NCBI GenBank assembly: GCA_018399635.1
Contig: JAGYOH010000001.1
Span: forward strand, 62,001 to 126,000
Reading direction: 5' to 3'
DNA from: Clostridia bacterium
Lineage (GTDB): Bacteria; Bacillota; Clostridia; Peptostreptococcales; Acidaminobacteraceae
Length of the DNA: 64,000 bases
In this document: in pieces, positions 35,929 through 44,538 of the stretch
Layout of the letters: every line of letters begins with the position of its first letter
Position numbering within the stretch: position 1 is the first letter of the stretch
Made by a program: the position numbers and the translations under genes
The notes under the pieces: generated by a model
Seen by the model: the letters and a program-made list of their open reading frames with translations, nothing else
Database searches by the model: none
Told to the model about the DNA's origin: nothing

Positions 35929-36189
35929 CTAGATCTTAAACAAAATCCACTGATTCGTCCCCAGTTCGTATTTCAACTGGTAGGTCTTGACTTCACCGTC
36001 AATGGTACTCTGGCAGTCAAAGACCTGCATGGGATTGCCGACGAATTTCTCCAGATGGGTATGGACCATCCGGTCCACCTTGATCACTGAAAACTCCTCC
36101 TGCTCCCTGATCCTGAATTTCAGAGGGCGGATGCCCCCCTTTTCATTGAACCAGGCCACCACCTCGATGGGTTTGGCCACTACCTTCAT
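35929..36189 (-). CDS. small hypothetical protein, first gene of the SOS-box operon
   Basis: An 86-residue soluble protein, opening MKVVAKPIEVVAWFNEKG, rich in beta-forming residues and with a single cysteine (VFDCQST). I do not recognise the family. ATG 36189 is preceded by GGGTGATC. The promoter 20 bases upstream carries a LexA-type operator, so the gene is probably induced by DNA damage. Confidence 0.7.
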   Translation of the reverse strand: MKVVAKPIEVVAWFNEKGGIRPLKFRIREQEEFSVIKVDRMVHTHLEKFVGNPMQVFDCQSTIDGEVKTYQLKYELGTNQWILFKI

Positions 36190-36206
36190 TCTGATCACCC
36201 AAGAAA

Positions 36207-36235
36207 AATATAACACGAACTTTCGTTCGTGTCAA
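36207..36235 (-). promoter_or_regulatory. SOS promoter with LexA box
   Basis: On the minus strand -35 TTGACA (36230-36235) and -10 TATATT (36207-36212) are 17 bases apart. The spacer consists almost wholly of a LexA-type box: CGAACTTTCGTTCG at 36216-36229 (core GAAC-N4-GTTC), extended to 20 bases with ACAC/GTGT arms (36213-36232). Operator and promoter interlock, so LexA would exclude polymerase. Confidence 0.88.
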
Positions 36236-36255
36236 TAGGTGGCTTGGTGCTTTCT

Positions 36256-38772
36256 CTAGATAATCGTCCGTTCCATTTCCGGCAGATAGTTTTCAAAGTA
36301 GCGGATATTGTTTTCCTTGCAGGTGAAAATCAGCACCTGACGTTCCCTGGCAATCTCCTGAATCAGCTTGAGGGTGGGTTCGAGACGACCCTCGTCCCAG
36401 TTGGAAAAGGCTTCGTCCAGAATAATGGGCAGTTTTTCCCCTCCCTGGTCCAGGAACTGGATCAAGGCCAGCCTGAAGGCGAGGTAGAGCTGGTTCTTCG
36501 TTCCGGCGCTGAGTTCCTGGTCGGCGCCGATGACCTCACCGGTGCGGTCCTTGATGTACATCTTTTCATCATCCTCGATCATGATGTGGGTATACCGCCC
36601 CTGGGTCATGCGTCTGAAATACTCGCCGGCCAGCTTCAGGACATCCGGTTGATTTTTTTCTCTGAAAATTTCATCCGCTCTTTTCAAGACCGCCTCGAAG
36701 AGCAGCAGATTGTCGTGACTTTCAGTCAGCACTTCGAGCTGCCCGTCGGCTTCCAGAAGCTTGCCGTCGATGACATCCAGGGTATCCCCCGAAATCACAT
36801 GGTCGATCTCGGTCTTGAGCTGGATCCGCCGATTGGCCTTTTCCAGTTTTTCCTGGCCCAGGACTTCCAGATCATTCTCAAGAATCCTGAGGTATTCCTC
36901 ACTGATCAGTTCCTTGTCCACGCCGCCGAGGCTTTCCTGGAAATCATCGAGTTGATGATTTTCCCTGAGCTCCCGCTCGTAGTGGGCCACCCGGTCCCTG
37001 ACGCTGAAAAACTGACGGATGTTTTCCTTCCCTTTTTCAAGAGAGCCGCCGCCGTAGCGGGTGATTTTTTGCGAGATATCTTCAAACTCCTCCCGAGCTT
37101 GAATCCGCCTTTGCCCGAGCTTCTCAATGCTTTCCCGCCGTCGGTCAAGATCCTCTTGAAGCTGTTCATTGAGCTTGAGCTTGGTGCGGGCATCCGAGAG
37201 AAGGACTCCCAGGCCCCTGGTGTCCTGAACGGTCTCAAGGCCTTCAAACGAGGCCCGGTACTCCTCCTGCGACGCCACGAACTTCTGCTGCAGAAACTGC
37301 TTGTTCTCCCGGAGGGTTTTCAGAGACTTCTGAAGGTCCTGGATGGACTCGAAGCTTTTGAGATTCATCATGGAAAAATTCTCAGCGATGCCTTTTTGAA
37401 CCCCGAGCCCGGCGAGTTTTTCCTTCAAGGCCGTAGCAGCGGTGTTTTTCCGCTTCCGGCGCTGGTCGGTAAAATCAAGAACCACCAGTATCAGGGCGAT
37501 CACCAGGACCCCGAGGCCGTAGAGATTCTGCGCCCAGACGCCGTACCCCAGAAGACCGACGATGGCCAGAAGCTTGATGCCGCTCACCCAGGCCCTTTCC
37601 TTGACCTCCTCCATTTCCCTGGCGCGGTAAAAGAGGGTTTGAATTTCCTGCAGATTGAATGCCGGTATTTCCAGACCCGGATCGGCAAAAATCTCCTTGG
37701 CGTACTCCGCCAGACTGGTGAGTTTTTCAGCCACCCTTTCATTGATCTGCTTCAGATAGTCCGTCTGCATTCTCAAAGTCTCCTCGACTTCCGCGATGCC
37801 CGCCACCCGGTCCTCAAGTTCAAGGGCCCGGCCTTCTTCTTCGGTGAGGACGGCCATTTTCGACTCCTTGCTTCGAAGGTAGGCCTTCTCCTCCATCAGG
37901 GACTTTTCAAAATCCCCCAGTTGTCTCTCCAGGGTCTCGAACCGGCTCAGAATCCCCTGGTCCAGGGCTTCGTAGGTCCCGTAGCCGGGGATGCTTGCCT
38001 TGAGATTTTCGATTTTTTCCATCAGTTCCAGGGGGTTGATATACCGGGACACCTTGTTCTTCAACTGCAGTTTTTCAATGACGGTCTTTTCAATGGCCTC
38101 GATGTCCTTATCCAGTCTTTCAATGTCCTCGGCCATGACCCGGACCTCCTGGTAGAGGCTTTCCTTGTCCCGTTTTTCCTTTTTAAGGCCGTTGATCCGG
38201 TCCATGAGTTCGTTGATCCGCTGTTTGTTCCCCCGGCTTCTGGGGTTGTAGAGGGTCTTGATGTCCTCTTCGAGCCGGGCGAGGACCTCCTTGGGAGAAA
38301 CATTGGCGTTGCCGTAGTTGAGGACCAGTTTGTCCTGGAGTTCACTGAAGGACCTGGTCTCGATCTCCTGAAGCTGCTCGGCGCTGATGCGGTAGACATT
38401 GTTGAAGATGTTCTTTGAAAGGTGGTCCGCCTGCGGCAGGGCGGCATTGCCGATATTGTCGATGTCAAGGCCTTCCTCGAGGGTGGACTTGACATTGTTG
38501 GACAGCAGCCGTCGCACCTTGAACCGCTCTCCCCTGCGGTCGAGATAACCCATGCTGAGATTCAGCCGTTCCCCCCCCCAGGGCAGATAGGGATGCTTGT
38601 CCCGGTTGATGGGATTGAAACCGAAAATCAACTCCGTGATGGCACTCACCAGGGTGGTCTTCCCCGCCTCGTTTTTCCCGTAAATCAGGTTCGGCCGGTT
38701 CTCTGAGAGCTTGATGACCTTCTGTGTATTGAATTTCCCGTATTCATTCAGGGTGATTTCCTTGATTTTCAT
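36256..38772 (-). CDS. SMC-like AAA ATPase (YhaN family)
   Basis: An 838-residue ATPase of the Rad50/SbcC type. Walker A GKNEAGKTTLVSAITELIFG is at residues 34-54 and Walker B LPIILDEAFSNWDEG near residue 785; two long coiled coils lie between. Instead of a zinc hook, the centre (about residues 400-440) has two hydrophobic segments (LLAIVGLLGYGVWAQ, LGVLVIALILVVLDF), as described for Bacillus YhaN. The ATG overlaps the nuclease gene by four bases; the two should form one complex. Confidence 0.88.
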   Translation of the reverse strand: MKIKEITLNEYGKFNTQKVIKLSENRPNLIYGKNEAGKTTLVSAITELIFGFNPINRDKHPYLPWGGERLNLSMGYLDRRGERFKVRRLLSNNVKSTLEEGLDIDNIGNAALPQADHLSKNIFNNVYRISAEQLQEIETRSFSELQDKLVLNYGNANVSPKEVLARLEEDIKTLYNPRSRGNKQRINELMDRINGLKKEKRDKESLYQEVRVMAEDIERLDKDIEAIEKTVIEKLQLKNKVSRYINPLELMEKIENLKASIPGYGTYEALDQGILSRFETLERQLGDFEKSLMEEKAYLRSKESKMAVLTEEEGRALELEDRVAGIAEVEETLRMQTDYLKQINERVAEKLTSLAEYAKEIFADPGLEIPAFNLQEIQTLFYRAREMEEVKERAWVSGIKLLAIVGLLGYGVWAQNLYGLGVLVIALILVVLDFTDQRRKRKNTAATALKEKLAGLGVQKGIAENFSMMNLKSFESIQDLQKSLKTLRENKQFLQQKFVASQEEYRASFEGLETVQDTRGLGVLLSDARTKLKLNEQLQEDLDRRRESIEKLGQRRIQAREEFEDISQKITRYGGGSLEKGKENIRQFFSVRDRVAHYERELRENHQLDDFQESLGGVDKELISEEYLRILENDLEVLGQEKLEKANRRIQLKTEIDHVISGDTLDVIDGKLLEADGQLEVLTESHDNLLLFEAVLKRADEIFREKNQPDVLKLAGEYFRRMTQGRYTHIMIEDDEKMYIKDRTGEVIGADQELSAGTKNQLYLAFRLALIQFLDQGGEKLPIILDEAFSNWDEGRLEPTLKLIQEIARERQVLIFTCKENNIRYFENYLPEMERTII

Positions 38773-39989
38773 GACTGTCCCCCTGCAAAGTATTCCATGA
38801 TCAGACCCTTCAGGACGGCTTCCCTTTCCCCCAGCAGGGCTTTGGAATCCTTGGTCTCGAGTCCCTCGAGGGTCTTGAGCTGTCCGATGGTTTTCATGAG
38901 TTTCCCGTCCTCCTGGGGCGCCTCGATCAGCGCCATCACTTCCTTGAGGATGCCGTTGTCCATGACGAGTTCCTCAAAGTCGATTTCCGGCAGAACCTCA
39001 TCGAGGTTCAACTCAAGGCTCTTGAGGCCCAGGTCTCTGGTCAGCTCCTCCTCCACATAAGCCATGTTGGCGGGGATTTTCAAATACCGCCACTGATTGG
39101 TGCGGCCCTTGAGGCCGATCCGGTAAATGGTTTTGGAAGCGGGATATTCCACCTTTTCGATTTCTTCCCGGATCAACCCCTTGAGGATGCTGTAGAAATC
39201 GTAATCCGAGGAATACTCTCCGGAGATGTCCAGGGTCAACTGTTCAAAATAGAGGGTGTTGAAGGGGACGAATTCCACAGCCACCCCGTTTTTGCCGATC
39301 GTGATGAGATTGCCGCCCTTCATTCCCGTTTCACTGATATTGAGTCCTTGCAGGGCCCCCGAGTAATAGACGGGATGGTCCTTGAACTGGTGGCGCTGAT
39401 GGATGTGCCCGAGGGCCCAGTAATCGTAATCCTTTGCCAGAAGGTCCTCCAGGGTGGTGGGCAGATACTTCCCCTTTTTGGGATCGCTCGAGACGTTTTC
39501 CACCATGGTATGGGCTACGCCGATCACCATCTGGTCCTTTTTTTTCCTGGGAAATTTCTGGATCAGATTTCTCTGCTCCCGTTCATTGACGTGACCGACC
39601 CCGAGGATATGGCACTCCCGGTCCTTCTTGTCCTTGATCACGAAGGCCATGGGGATTTCACGGTCGAAAAGATGCACATGGTCCTCGAATTTCATTTTCA
39701 TCTGAATCACCGGATCGTGGTTCCCGGGCGCATAAAACACGTGGATATTCTTTTCTCTGAGTCGGTGCAGACTCTCCAGAAGGAATTTTTCAGTCTCCAG
39801 GGACAGTCTTTCATTGTCAAAAAGATCTCCGGCAATGATGAGGCCATCCACCTCCTCCTTGAGGGAGAAATCGATGACCTTCCCGAAGGCCTCCCTTTGA
39901 GACCGCTTCAGATCTTTGCGCAGTTCCGGATTTTTCCCGGTCAGGGGCGCATCGAAATGGACATCAGCAATGTGAACGAATTTAAACAT
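38769..39989 (-). CDS. metallophosphoesterase (YhaO / SbcD-like nuclease)
   Basis: A 406-residue calcineurin-like phosphoesterase of the SbcD/Mre11 type. The metal motifs are HIADVHFDAPL (D and H, residues 7-17), AGDLFDN, APGNHDP and ALGHIHQRH. It pairs with the overlapping YhaN-like ATPase. ATG 39989 has GGAGG six bases upstream. Its first 68 bases and upstream region are part of the 134-bp direct repeat made by the IS1634-family insertion, so the gene is intact but cut off from its former upstream flank. Confidence 0.9.
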   Translation of the reverse strand: MFKFVHIADVHFDAPLTGKNPELRKDLKRSQREAFGKVIDFSLKEEVDGLIIAGDLFDNERLSLETEKFLLESLHRLREKNIHVFYAPGNHDPVIQMKMKFEDHVHLFDREIPMAFVIKDKKDRECHILGVGHVNEREQRNLIQKFPRKKKDQMVIGVAHTMVENVSSDPKKGKYLPTTLEDLLAKDYDYWALGHIHQRHQFKDHPVYYSGALQGLNISETGMKGGNLITIGKNGVAVEFVPFNTLYFEQLTLDISGEYSSDYDFYSILKGLIREEIEKVEYPASKTIYRIGLKGRTNQWRYLKIPANMAYVEEELTRDLGLKSLELNLDEVLPEIDFEELVMDNGILKEVMALIEAPQEDGKLMKTIGQLKTLEGLETKDSKALLGEREAVLKGLIMEYFAGGQS

Positions 39990-40055
39990 GACATGCCTCC
40001 TCTCCCTTATTCTAACACAAGAGTTCCCGAAAAAAGTTTAAAGCCTCACTAATAT
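39922..40055. repeat. 134-bp direct repeat, copy 1 (target duplication)
   Basis: This stretch recurs at 42662-42795. The first 125 bases are identical and only two of the last nine differ. The two copies flank the IS1634-family element exactly, and this family is known for target duplications of tens to hundreds of bases. It includes the start and ribosome site of the phosphoesterase gene. Confidence 0.92.
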
Positions 40056-40070
40056 CTCGAGTTTTGAAGT

Positions 40071-40113
40071 AAAAACGGCGCAGCCCTTTCAAGTATTTGG
40101 ATGCGCCATTTTT
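40071..40113 (-). terminator. terminator of the IS1634-family transcript
   Basis: Stem with GGCGCA (40077-40082) and TGCGCC (40102-40107), extended by A/T pairs, followed by Ts on the minus strand. It lies between the transposase stop and the left end, so the element's transcript stops before the phosphoesterase gene. Confidence 0.7.
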
Positions 40114-40155
40114 ACTATATAGCGTACAGGGCTTAAAATTTCAAATGTCAAAATT

Positions 40156-41966
40156 TTAGTATCTTAATAAATGTTGTATTTGTTGCCGTGTTTGATATTT
40201 GTTATCAAGTGTCATATTAAAGGCTTTGCTGCAGGCTTTAATGATCTCGTCATAGTAGGTGAATTGGTAGTTGTTTGTATCAAGCGGGACACAACAGTAG
40301 TTTTTTAATGAGTTAATGATTCTTCCGACAGGGTATTGGTTTTCAAGCTTTGCTTGTAGCAATCGAATAAATACCAATGAAGTAAAACACGTTGTAAAGT
40401 GAGCATCTATATGGTCGTTTGTGCGGACAAAAACTGGTCTTGAACTAAACTCAGATTTTGAAATTTTAAATGTATCTTCAATACGAATCAAGCCACGGTA
40501 TATTTCTCGTATTTCTATATCGGACATGTTCAGTTCACTGGTTACAATGGAATAATAGCCATCATATTTCTTTTCTTCTTCGATCTTCTCTAAATTCAAA
40601 GACAATGATTTACCGTTAACTATTTCTCCTGTACTTTTGTCAAAAGCTATGTTAAGGACATATGAGGCTGAGCCAGCAGAGGTTACTTTGTCATATTTTT
40701 TTGGGTTACTAATCATATCTTTGGCTCGTTGAATCATAACTTCTCTATCAGCTTGCTGTTTCTTTGCATATTTTTCTGAGTAATAGACCATTTGTTTCTG
40801 ATCGACAGAGACATCTTTTTTCAACGGATTTTTTCTTCCTGGTTTTGTCACATTTGCGTGAAGTGTTTTGGGATAGATTCTTGATTTGTGTTTGAAGGAT
40901 ATTTCTTCCCCATCATCATTTGTGATTTTATCAACACGATACCCAGCTGAGACAACCCATTCTTTAAAGTCGGCATCAGCGCCTCTAATGGACCGCCCGT
41001 AGACATAACCGTCTCGTTGATTATAATCTCCTTTATTATCACCGTTTAGATAGTAGATATTGTCTGAGGTATTTAATCCTCTGTCAGCTACAAAAATAAT
41101 GCGACTATCTGAAAATTCGTTTTTAATACGGTTAATTATAGGACGCATATGGACCTTTTCGGATTCGTTTCCGGGGAATAAATCAAAAGCGAGAGGAATC
41201 CCTTTTCTATCCATCAATAAACCCATTTCAACTATGGGATCAGGGCGATGGTTTTTTTCTGGTCCACGTTTTCTGTACTTTGTAGAAGCAGGGTTGCCGT
41301 CCTTATCGACAGGATTTCCGTTATCATCCAGTGTGTCTGTGTCTGACCGCCCAATATCAAAGTAATAATTCGTACAGTCAAAATAAGCTACTGACATATC
41401 TCTTGAACAAATATTTGAGGAACGATCATAAATCCATTTTTGAAGAGCTTCATTATTGTTGGAGATAATGTCTAGTGCGTGGTAGACATCGTCAAGCGAA
41501 AAATCTTTGAAGTCTTCAAAGAAGAAATTTCGGGCATCATAAGTTCCTTTCTTTGAGGATGGTCTTAGAATCCGTGAAAACACTAGTAAGCGAAAAATCT
41601 GGTTCACGCTAAATTTTATGGAAAGATTGGTGTCTTCCAGTTCCAAAACTTGTCCAACTCTAATCTTTTATACAATTCTTTCAATACAACATAGCCAATG
41701 TTGCGAACATCGTTTGTATCTATTCCCATTTTTGTATGAGAGTCAATCTTAATGTTGATTGATTTTTCGGATTTTTTTTGTTCAGTCATCTCCAAGGCTT
41801 TTTGAGTGAAGAAAGCGATAGGATCGTCATGTTCAGATTTTAAAGATTCAAGGTATCCAAGACTCTGAATTGTACGAGTTCGGCTTTGCTTGCTGGAACT
41901 ATCATAATAGCTTTCTTGAATAGCAAGGTAAATACCTTGTGGGCGTTTGATTTTACGTAAGTACAT
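40156..41966 (-). pseudogene. IS1634-family transposase, interrupted by a -1 frameshift
   Basis: The first 116 residues (MYLRKIKRPQGIYLAIQESY...) run to a stop at 41616; the rest, about 490 residues, continues in the -1 frame from about 41646. The C-terminal part shows the IS4-superfamily DDE core (SVAYFDCTNYYFDI, IIFVADRGLNTSDN and a late YRGLIRIEDTFKISKSEF block). Together they give about 600 residues, normal for the family. The shift falls near 41630, where one lost base in a short C run would explain it. A programmed shift cannot be excluded. Confidence 0.85.
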
Positions 41967-41969
41967 AGG

Positions 41970-42516
41970 CTAAACCTCCTTGCCATCGAGATGATATTCG
42001 ATAATCAAAGCATCGACTACAGCTTCTGGCTGTCGGCCTAACATATGGAAATGATGTTTAATGCCAGCGTAAACGGAACCATACCAAGTGAGGTCTTTGC
42101 TTATTTCTGATAGATAATGATTTCTGTGTTTGTTTTTATAGGCATCATCTGTATAGATAACATCATTTTCGTCACTGAAAACAAGACGATCAAAAATACT
42201 TTCTAACTGAATCTGTTAATACGATGGGGAATATATCTGAGGAAGACAAGAGAGAATAAATCGGTTGTATATAGGACAAATGGAGGATAGCGATAACTTT
42301 ATTGCCTTTATGAGAAATGAGAGCATTGATAACTTCGCAACGTATTCTATCGCGTCCGCGCAGCATTCTATTTGTTACAAAATTTTCCAATGTAGTATTG
42401 AGATTCTTTTTAACTTCTTCATCAAGATCGTAAAAATCATAACTTAAACGTTGAGCAAGCAGCCTGCCAGCAACGGTTTTGCCCACGTTTGAAACACCGA
42501 ATAATAGTATGTTCAT
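41970..42516 (-). pseudogene. shikimate-kinase-like P-loop protein, passenger of the IS1634-family element, frameshifted
   Basis: The frame starts at ATG 42516 (MNILLFGVSNVGKTVAGRLLAQRL), with AGGAGG seven bases upstream and a P-loop GVSNVGKT followed by DFYDLDEE, as in shikimate/adenylate-type kinases. An extra A at 42200-42202 ends it early; in the +1 frame the protein continues (FDRLVFSDENDVIYTDDAYKN) to a stop at 41970. Its last codons hold the AAGGAGG used by the transposase four bases downstream, so the two are translationally linked. Substrate unknown. Confidence 0.75.
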
Positions 42517-42661
42517 AAAGCATCCTCCTATGGAATATGCTATTATTATAACACATAACGCTATATTGCGCCATATATAAAACACATAAAGTTGACAAGA
42601 AAATACCAGTAACCACGAGGGATTGCTGGATTGTTTTTAGATATTCACTTCAAAACTCAGG

Positions 42662-42795
42662 AGTTCCGGATTTTTCCCGGTCAGGGGCGCATCGAAATGG
42701 ACATCAGCAATGTGAACGAATTTAAACATGACATGCCTCCTCTCCCTTATTCTAACACAAGAGTTCCCGAAAAAAGTTTAAAGCCTTACTATTAT
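42662..42795. repeat. 134-bp direct repeat, copy 2 (target duplication)
   Basis: Second copy of 39922-40055, 132 of 134 bases alike. On the minus strand it contains the ribosome site, ATG (42729) and first codons of the phosphoesterase gene, then runs into the element; a product started here would be truncated. Confidence 0.92.
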
Positions 42796-42805
42796 AGTAT
42801 ATAAT
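42777..42805 (+). promoter_or_regulatory. promoter of the PKD-domain membrane protein gene
   Basis: -35 TTTAAA (42777-42782) and -10 TATAAT (42800-42805), spacer 17. The -35 lies in the second copy of the direct repeat and the -10 in the original flank, so the native promoter was kept on this side of the insertion. Confidence 0.65.
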
Positions 42806-42842
42806 AATAAGGAGGAATCAACATCCTTTGGAGGGATTTTTT

Positions 42843-44483
42843 ATGAAAGATATCTACAATCAAACATTCACCGCGACCCAGCTCTTTCAGGAAAATACAT
42901 ACCAAAAGATCTATATGGGGGAATCCGTCAAGGATCCCGATCAGGTGGTGCTGATCAACGAACTCAAGAAGTCGGACTTCATCACCGACGAGGTCGTCCT
43001 CGATTTGAGAGAGCATCTTGAAAATCTCCTGTACTTTACCGAGGACGCCGAAACCGCCACCTACATCATTGAATACAAGGAGGGGATGAGCGTCACCCAG
43101 GCGGTGGAGCATACGCCCAACCCTGCAAAATTCAGAATCAATCTGCTGCAGGATTATCTGAGCAAGTTGTCGAAATTCGATGCCCTGCCTCTCCTCTTTC
43201 AATACATTCTTTCCAGTCCCAGCCAGTTTTTCGTCAAGGACCACGACCTGGTCCACAACGAGCTCATCGTCATCGACGAAAGCCAGGTGATGATGCCCAT
43301 GGATTTTGAGATGATCAAGTCCCGTATCCACGGGTTCGCCTCCCAGCTCCTTGATTTCGAACCCCCCAAGGAGGATCTGAAACTGGTGGTGACCCTGAAG
43401 AATTACTTCGACCGCCTTGTCGGCGACAAATCCCTGACTTCCCTGGCCGTGATTTATGAATCCTTCAAGAAAATCTACCTCTACGATTTCTATCTCGACG
43501 AGGAGGAGACCGGCGCCGCGGCTCCGGTGATTCCCCTCAAGGAGCACAAAAGCCCCGAGGTCTCTGAAAAAGCCGGGCCCGCCCGGGATATTCCCATTTA
43601 TCGGGAATCCGGTTCCCGGCAGGAAACTGAAAAAAAGGCCTTCGTCTTTGCGGATTTCTTCAAGAGAGAGCCCTCCGAGGAGGACCCTGAGGGCCCCAAT
43701 CCCCTGGTGATCGGCCTGGTGCTCCTCGCCATCGCCATCGCCCTCTTCGCCATTTTCATTCCCATGATCAACCGCATCACCGATGTCCCCCCTCCCACGG
43801 CCTCCTTCGAAAAGCAGAAGGATACCGAGGGCAACTGGATCTTCACCAACCTCAGCGAAGCCTACGGCGAAGACAACCGCCTCGAGGATTACGATTGGGC
43901 CATCTACGACGGTGAGGAAAAAATCCACACCGCCAGCTCGGAAAACTATATCCACTACTTCAATGCCGAAGGGGTCTACCGCATCGATTTGAAGGTCCGC
44001 GACCGTTACGACAACTGGAGCGATGTCTATTCCGAGGAAATTTTAGAGGAGAAGGTGTCGACGGATCCCCTGGCGGAATCCAGTACCGGGGAGGAGTCCC
44101 TGGACCGGTATGAAATCGGCATGACCCCGGGAGTGGCCTATTCCCAGGAAGAGAACCGGACCGGGGAAAAATCCATCGCCATGGTCTTTGACGGCTCCCA
44201 GTCGAAAAGCATGACCCTGGAGAACCAGAATATCGCCGGAAATTTCGGCTTCAGTCTTTGGATCAAGGGCACTGAAAGCGTTCCCCTGGCCTTCAATCTC
44301 ACGGGAATCACCGACGGTGACGAGGTTTTCAGCATGGATCGCTTTTATACGCCGAAGACCGATGAATGGCTCAAAATCACCTTCAACGACAATGTCTACC
44401 TCTCCGAGGACCTGATTCTCACCGTGGACGGCAAGGATCTCACCCTTTGGATCGACGACATCAGCATCAGCACCTACAAATAA
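42843..44483 (+). CDS. single-pass membrane protein with PKD-like and lectin-like outer domains
   Basis: A 546-residue protein that I do not recognise as a named family. Residues 1-215 are soluble and may be a degenerate protein-kinase fold; an acidic linker follows; one membrane span lies near 290-312 (LVIGLVLLAIAIALFAIFI). Outside, residues about 320-400 read as a PKD/Ig-like domain (PPPTASFEKQ...GVYRIDLKVRDRYDNWSD), and the last 125 residues resemble a jelly-roll carbohydrate-binding domain ending WIDDISIST. ATG 42843 has GGAGGG upstream. It is monocistronic with its own terminator. Confidence 0.7.
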   Translation: MKDIYNQTFTATQLFQENTYQKIYMGESVKDPDQVVLINELKKSDFITDEVVLDLREHLENLLYFTEDAETATYIIEYKEGMSVTQAVEHTPNPAKFRINLLQDYLSKLSKFDALPLLFQYILSSPSQFFVKDHDLVHNELIVIDESQVMMPMDFEMIKSRIHGFASQLLDFEPPKEDLKLVVTLKNYFDRLVGDKSLTSLAVIYESFKKIYLYDFYLDEEETGAAAPVIPLKEHKSPEVSEKAGPARDIPIYRESGSRQETEKKAFVFADFFKREPSEEDPEGPNPLVIGLVLLAIAIALFAIFIPMINRITDVPPPTASFEKQKDTEGNWIFTNLSEAYGEDNRLEDYDWAIYDGEEKIHTASSENYIHYFNAEGVYRIDLKVRDRYDNWSDVYSEEILEEKVSTDPLAESSTGEESLDRYEIGMTPGVAYSQEENRTGEKSIAMVFDGSQSKSMTLENQNIAGNFGFSLWIKGTESVPLAFNLTGITDGDEVFSMDRFYTPKTDEWLKITFNDNVYLSEDLILTVDGKDLTLWIDDISISTYK

Positions 44484-44494
44484 GAAACTGCGCC

Positions 44495-44538
44495 ACAAGG
44501 GCTTTCCTGTCTGCATGAGGGAAAGCCCTTGTTTTTTT
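44495..44538 (+). terminator. terminator after the PKD-domain gene
   Basis: Thirteen-base arms ACAAGGGCTTTCC (44495-44507) and their complement (44520-44532), then seven Ts. It also separates the convergent regulator gene. Confidence 0.88.

Larger units (their letters stand above)
40056..42661 (-). mobile_element. IS1634-family insertion element with passenger gene
   Basis: About 2606 bp lie between the long direct repeats. The ends are imperfect inverted repeats sharing GAGTTTTGAAGT (40059-40070 and 42647-42658). On the minus strand it carries a kinase-like gene and then the transposase, ended by a hairpin near the left end. The element is clearly richer in A+T than the flanking genes. Both genes hold a one-base frameshift, so this copy looks decayed. 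Confidence 0.85.

Noticed and set aside
36229-38418. A long + strand open frame (about 729 codons) opposite the YhaN-like gene
   Set aside because: It mirrors the codon pattern of the minus-strand ATPase gene, has no ribosome site or recognisable domain, and the minus-strand gene has clear Walker motifs.
40848-41042. Small open frame inside the IS1634-family transposase
   Set aside because: It overlaps the transposase in another frame, with no ribosome site or known family.
42517-42585. Longer N-terminus for the passenger kinase-like gene
   Set aside because: The extra residues are hydrophobic and unlike the family; AGGAGG is placed for the ATG at 42516.
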